A stretch of 64,000 bases of DNA from an uncultured Kangiella sp. (GTDB lineage: Bacteria; Pseudomonadota; Gammaproteobacteria; Enterobacterales; Kangiellaceae). A program made the translations under genes and the position numbers. This document shows, piece by piece, positions 60,343-64,000 of the stretch. Below the pieces are notes generated by a model. That model was not told the origin of the DNA and did no database searches. It was given only the letters and a program-made list of their open reading frames with translations. Every line of letters starts with the position of its first letter. Positions within the stretch are counted from its first letter, which is position 1. The stretch spans positions 1 to 64,000 of the forward strand of contig CATNCP010000006.1 in the NCBI GenBank assembly GCA_950096615.1, written 5' to 3'.

Positions 60343-61430
60343 TGACACCTCTTGAAAAGTACCAACAAGACTTAGCCGCTGGCTTTAGCAAAGATCCTGC
60401 TCAGGAAGAAGCCGTCCATGCGTTGCAAAAAGTCTACGATGATTTAATGGAGTCACGACCTTCGTCTGGCTTTATGCAAAAGTTAACGCGTTGGTTATCT
60501 GGCGACAGCCAGCCTGTAAAGGGCTTGTATATGTGGGGTGGCGTTGGCCGCGGTAAAACCTATCTTATGGATACTTTCTTCAATCTTCTGCCGCTTAAGG
60601 CAAAAGTCAGGCTTCATTTTCACCGCTTCATGCATGAAGTACACAATGAACTTAAGTCCTTGGCTGGCGAAAAGAACCCCTTGATTAAAATTGCTGATCA
60701 GTTGGCGGAGCGAGCGAAGATTATTTGTTTCGATGAATTTTTCGTGACTGATATTACCGACGCCATGATTCTGGGTAACTTGTTTGAAGAGTTGTTTAAG
60801 CGTCATGTGGTGCTGGTGGCTACTTCCAACATTCCGCCTGAACGATTGTATTGGAATGGTTTACAGCGTGAACGGTTTTTACCAGCAATTGAGCTGATTC
60901 AGGAAAACTGTGAGGTGTTGAATGTTGATGCGGGCGTTGATTACCGCATGCGAACGCTGGAACAGGCGGAGATTTACCATTACCCGCTAGATAAAGCAGC
61001 CAATGCTAATATGCGCGAGTATTTCAAACAGCTTGCTGCGACCGAAGGGCAAGACAACTGTAAGATAAAGGTTGATGGTCGTTTGATTGATACGGTTAAG
61101 TTATCGGATAGTGTTGTTTGGTTCACCTTTGAGGCGATTTGCCGAACCGAACGTTCAGCGTCTGATTATATTGAAATCTCACGCGGCTACCACACTGTCT
61201 TTGTGGGCCAAGTGCCGCAGATGGATGACTCCTTAAATGATGCTGTACGACGTTTTATTGCTTTAATTGATGAATTTTACGAGCGTCATGTAAAGCTGAT
61301 TATCTCTGCTGCAGTGCCGATGGAAGAGCTTTATACCGGCAAAGGACTCGCTTTTGAATTTAAGCGAACCCTGAGCCGACTACAAGAAATGCAGAGCACT
61401 GATTATTTAAGCCTAGAGCACCTAGCTTAG
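60342..61430 (+). CDS. zapE: cell division protein ZapE (AFG1-like ATPase)
   Basis: [46 protein letters not shown]. Confidence 0.95.
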   Translation: MTPLEKYQQDLAAGFSKDPAQEEAVHALQKVYDDLMESRPSSGFMQKLTRWLSGDSQPVKGLYMWGGVGRGKTYLMDTFFNLLPLKAKVRLHFHRFMHEVHNELKSLAGEKNPLIKIADQLAERAKIICFDEFFVTDITDAMILGNLFEELFKRHVVLVATSNIPPERLYWNGLQRERFLPAIELIQENCEVLNVDAGVDYRMRTLEQAEIYHYPLDKAANANMREYFKQLAATEGQDNCKIKVDGRLIDTVKLSDSVVWFTFEAICRTERSASDYIEISRGYHTVFVGQVPQMDDSLNDAVRRFIALIDEFYERHVKLIISAAVPMEELYTGKGLAFEFKRTLSRLQEMQSTDYLSLEHLA

Positions 61431-62905
61431 CTTTTGCCTTTACTTCGGGGTGGCTTTGGACGAGAATTCACGCTAACCCCAAGTAGGGTGATGATAATAA
61501 TTCCTAAAACAAATAGTCCTATTACAATATCCCTAATATCTCGACCCAAACCGTCAAGGAAGCTGGCTTTGTGTAACACTGAAAAGCTCATACTTTCTAA
61601 CAGCTGCTGATTACTCACTGTTTTACTCAGAGATTGCGCGGTTGGATCAAAAAAATAGGTGTTGGTTTCAGTTTCCACTCGAAATGTTGGCAGCTTTTTA
61701 TCAATAAAACCGTACTCGTGATTAAAGTGTGGCTGTAAACGAACATTCTTAATCACTTCTTTGTGTCTGACGTTACTGAGTAGGCTTTGTAGATAAAGAG
61801 CTTGCGTACTCGCTAATTGACCATCCACGGCCACTTCGTGTGGGAAGTAACTGACATTTCCTCGGATTAATTTTTTGCCTGCCCCATGCTGATGATTACC
61901 GTGACGAGGTGCAGCTTCGGTCAAGTGATGCAGCTGTAACACTGGCTGATTATGAACGGAGATGAGCTGAATTTGTTGAATATCCATCGTTGGTGTTTGT
62001 GCAATAAATTGTTGCCATAGCTGAATATAATCCTGCGGCTTGATCGGGGAAGCCTCTTGTAGCTGCTTATTCTGGGATGAGTCGTTGATAACTACCAATT
62101 TATTCAACGCATGAAACCCGCCGGAAAAACTAAAAGCCAGAGCGGCAAAACATACGAAAAGTCCAATATAGCGATGGGCACGCCGTGACTTGCTACCTTT
62201 ATGCAAGAGGCCTCGACGCCAACGGTGCAGGGTAATGTAGACCCCCAGTAAAGCGCTTAGGAAAAGTGTGAGGGTGACTAGAAGCATCAAACCATAGCGA
62301 ACAGTTTCATTAGGAATAAAATCCCATGAATGAAGGTGCGAGAACCATTTGGTATAAAAAGACTTATAGTCATTGCTGACACTGGCTAGTTGCAAACTTT
62401 GGACGTCGAGATAAACGCTGGTGTTTATGTCGTCGTCGAACTGTATTTTGTAAGCAGGTAGGTAGCGGTTAACGCTCGGGTAGTCGTAGTTAAACTCAAA
62501 TACCGTACTGATTGAGCTGACTTTTGTTTGCGGTAACCCTGTGTAAGTGGCACCAATACTGGCTAGATACGACTGGTGAAAATCTGGGATGGCGTTGCCG
62601 GTAGATGCGTCATAGTACTGCCACTGGTCACCAGTTTTGATGGCAACCACGGGCGTATCAGTATGCCGATTCAGGAGCAGTGCATCGTCAGCGAAGGGGA
62701 CGGCGGCTAAGGTTCGACTCACTGCAGAGAGCTGCTTAAGGTCGAGAGGCAACAAGGGTTGCTGGGCTTGTGCCATTGGTTTTATGCGACTCATGATGGG
62801 GTGAGCAATACCGCTCAGTCCCCACATAATAGTGACTACGGCAAGAGCCAGCCCGAATCGTTTGTGCCAACGATGTGCTTTTAAGTGAAGCGATGATTGA
62901 TTCAT
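61427..62905 (-). CDS. PepSY-associated TM helix domain protein
   Basis: Four TM segments, [24 protein letters not shown]; beside a TonB-dependent receptor. Confidence 0.85.
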   Translation of the reverse strand: MNQSSLHLKAHRWHKRFGLALAVVTIMWGLSGIAHPIMSRIKPMAQAQQPLLPLDLKQLSAVSRTLAAVPFADDALLLNRHTDTPVVAIKTGDQWQYYDASTGNAIPDFHQSYLASIGATYTGLPQTKVSSISTVFEFNYDYPSVNRYLPAYKIQFDDDINTSVYLDVQSLQLASVSNDYKSFYTKWFSHLHSWDFIPNETVRYGLMLLVTLTLFLSALLGVYITLHRWRRGLLHKGSKSRRAHRYIGLFVCFAALAFSFSGGFHALNKLVVINDSSQNKQLQEASPIKPQDYIQLWQQFIAQTPTMDIQQIQLISVHNQPVLQLHHLTEAAPRHGNHQHGAGKKLIRGNVSYFPHEVAVDGQLASTQALYLQSLLSNVRHKEVIKNVRLQPHFNHEYGFIDKKLPTFRVETETNTYFFDPTAQSLSKTVSNQQLLESMSFSVLHKASFLDGLGRDIRDIVIGLFVLGIIIITLLGVSVNSRPKPPRSKGKS

Positions 62906-62916
62906 AGGACTCTACC

Positions 62917-64000
62917 TTAAAAGCTGACGCGAAAGCCCAGATAGGTAGTTCTGGGTTTCCCTGGGGTGTAAGTCGGCCCCCATTTGCTGGTTGTTTCAGC
63001 GTATAGTTTGTCCGTGGCGTTTAAAATATTCAGGTATAACTCTAAGTCGTCGTTGAGGTAGTAATTAGCACGGACATTAAGAAGGCTGTGTCCTGAATAG
63101 CGCTCAGTGTTAGCTTCATTGACAAAGTAGCCGCCCATATCAACGCCCTCTAATTCAATGCGGCCACCATTAAGCAGTTCAGGCGTATAAGCTAAGCGCA
63201 AATTAGCGTAATGCGAAGGCGCTAGAGGTATGCGGTTACCGCTGAAGTCATCGCTGTCAGAGACTTGCCATTGCTGAAATTCGTGACGTGAGGTGGTGTA
63301 GGATAATCCCAACTGCCAGTTCGTGGCGAAATAATAGTCCATACCAAATTCTAGCCCTTGGTGGCGCGTTTCACCGACATTGGCGTTTCGTCGGCTACCG
63401 TCTGCTGATGATAGGCTAACGATGTCATCAGTTTTTTCTAAGTGGTAAAAGGCGAGCTCAATGTTGATGTTATCTGTGAGATTACCTCGGATTCCTAAGT
63501 CGAAGCTGTCGGCGACAACTGGCTTTAGGTTGGTTGAGTCGACGGTTGAGCCAGAGCGGAAAAGCTGCCCAGCACTTGGGATACGGAAAGCGTTTCGGTA
63601 TGAGAAATAGCTACTGAGATTGTCTGATAGCTGATAGGTTAGCCCTAGCTTTGGGCTAAGGTGGTTCATGCTTAGCTGAGAATCTGCTGGACGCAGGTGA
63701 ATACTATTGTTCGTGACAGTGCTGAGGTGATTGTCGTAATCGTACTCAACATAATCATAACGTAACCCTAAGCTGAGTCTTAGATTCTGCGTAAGCTGTG
63801 ACTCAAGGTGGGCATAGGGAGCTAATGACTTAAAGGTCACATCGTAATCGTAAAGCAACCCAGCTCCGCGGTAAGCCAACCAATAATTACCAGCATCATT
63901 ATCGGTGCGCTCAATATAAGTTTGCTCGGTATAACCTTCGCTATGATCTAAGTCGACTCCTACTATCCATAAACCTTCTAGCGCTGTGGATTCTTGCTGA
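62917..64000 (-). CDS. TonB-dependent receptor (5' part beyond the window)
   Basis: C-terminal beta-barrel motifs ending TPGKPRTTYLGFRVSF. Frame stays open to the window edge (...EGLWIVGVDLDHSEGYTEQTYIERTDNDAGNYWLAYRGAG). Confidence 0.92.
   Translation of the reverse strand, partial: QQESTALEGLWIVGVDLDHSEGYTEQTYIERTDNDAGNYWLAYRGAGLLYDYDVTFKSLAPYAHLESQLTQNLRLSLGLRYDYVEYDYDNHLSTVTNNSIHLRPADSQLSMNHLSPKLGLTYQLSDNLSSYFSYRNAFRIPSAGQLFRSGSTVDSTNLKPVVADSFDLGIRGNLTDNINIELAFYHLEKTDDIVSLSSADGSRRNANVGETRHQGLEFGMDYYFATNWQLGLSYTTSRHEFQQWQVSDSDDFSGNRIPLAPSHYANLRLAYTPELLNGGRIELEGVDMGGYFVNEANTERYSGHSLLNVRANYYLNDDLELYLNILNATDKLYAETTSKWGPTYTPGKPRTTYLGFRVSF

Overview
The window looks like a gammaproteobacterial chromosome segment (possibly Kangiella-like; taxonomy is a low-confidence inference). 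Most of it is conserved housekeeping genes in familiar neighbourhoods: mpl-ubiX, ychF-pth-rplY-prs-tRNA-Gln-ispE-lolB, hemA-prfA-prmC, mreBCD-maf-rng-yhdP-nit-tldD-darP-pmbA, mgtE-rapZ-ptsN-hpf-lptBAC-kdsC-kdsD, and ibaG-murA. The main accessory feature is an 8,119-bp integrative element in the 3' half of a tRNA-Met(CAT) gene. It is bounded by a perfect 51-bp direct repeat (13406..13456 and 21525..21575). It carries a tyrosine integrase, an AlpA-like HTH protein, a RepA/RecA-fold ATPase, an SRAP/YedK protein, a small membrane protein, and an AT-rich two-gene operon. That operon encodes a NACHT/STAND-type NTPase with a pentapeptide-like C-terminal region, coupled to a RelA/SpoT-fold nucleotide pyrophosphokinase. 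It is the best candidate for an undescribed system, a putative anti-phage module with an NLR-like sensor and an alarmone-synthetase effector. Secondary observations are a probable ATT start codon for mreC, no rpoN between lptB and hpf, duplicated 11-bp tandem repeats at both element ends, replacement of the tRNA terminator by the element, and a candidate sRNA upstream of the fabV terminator.
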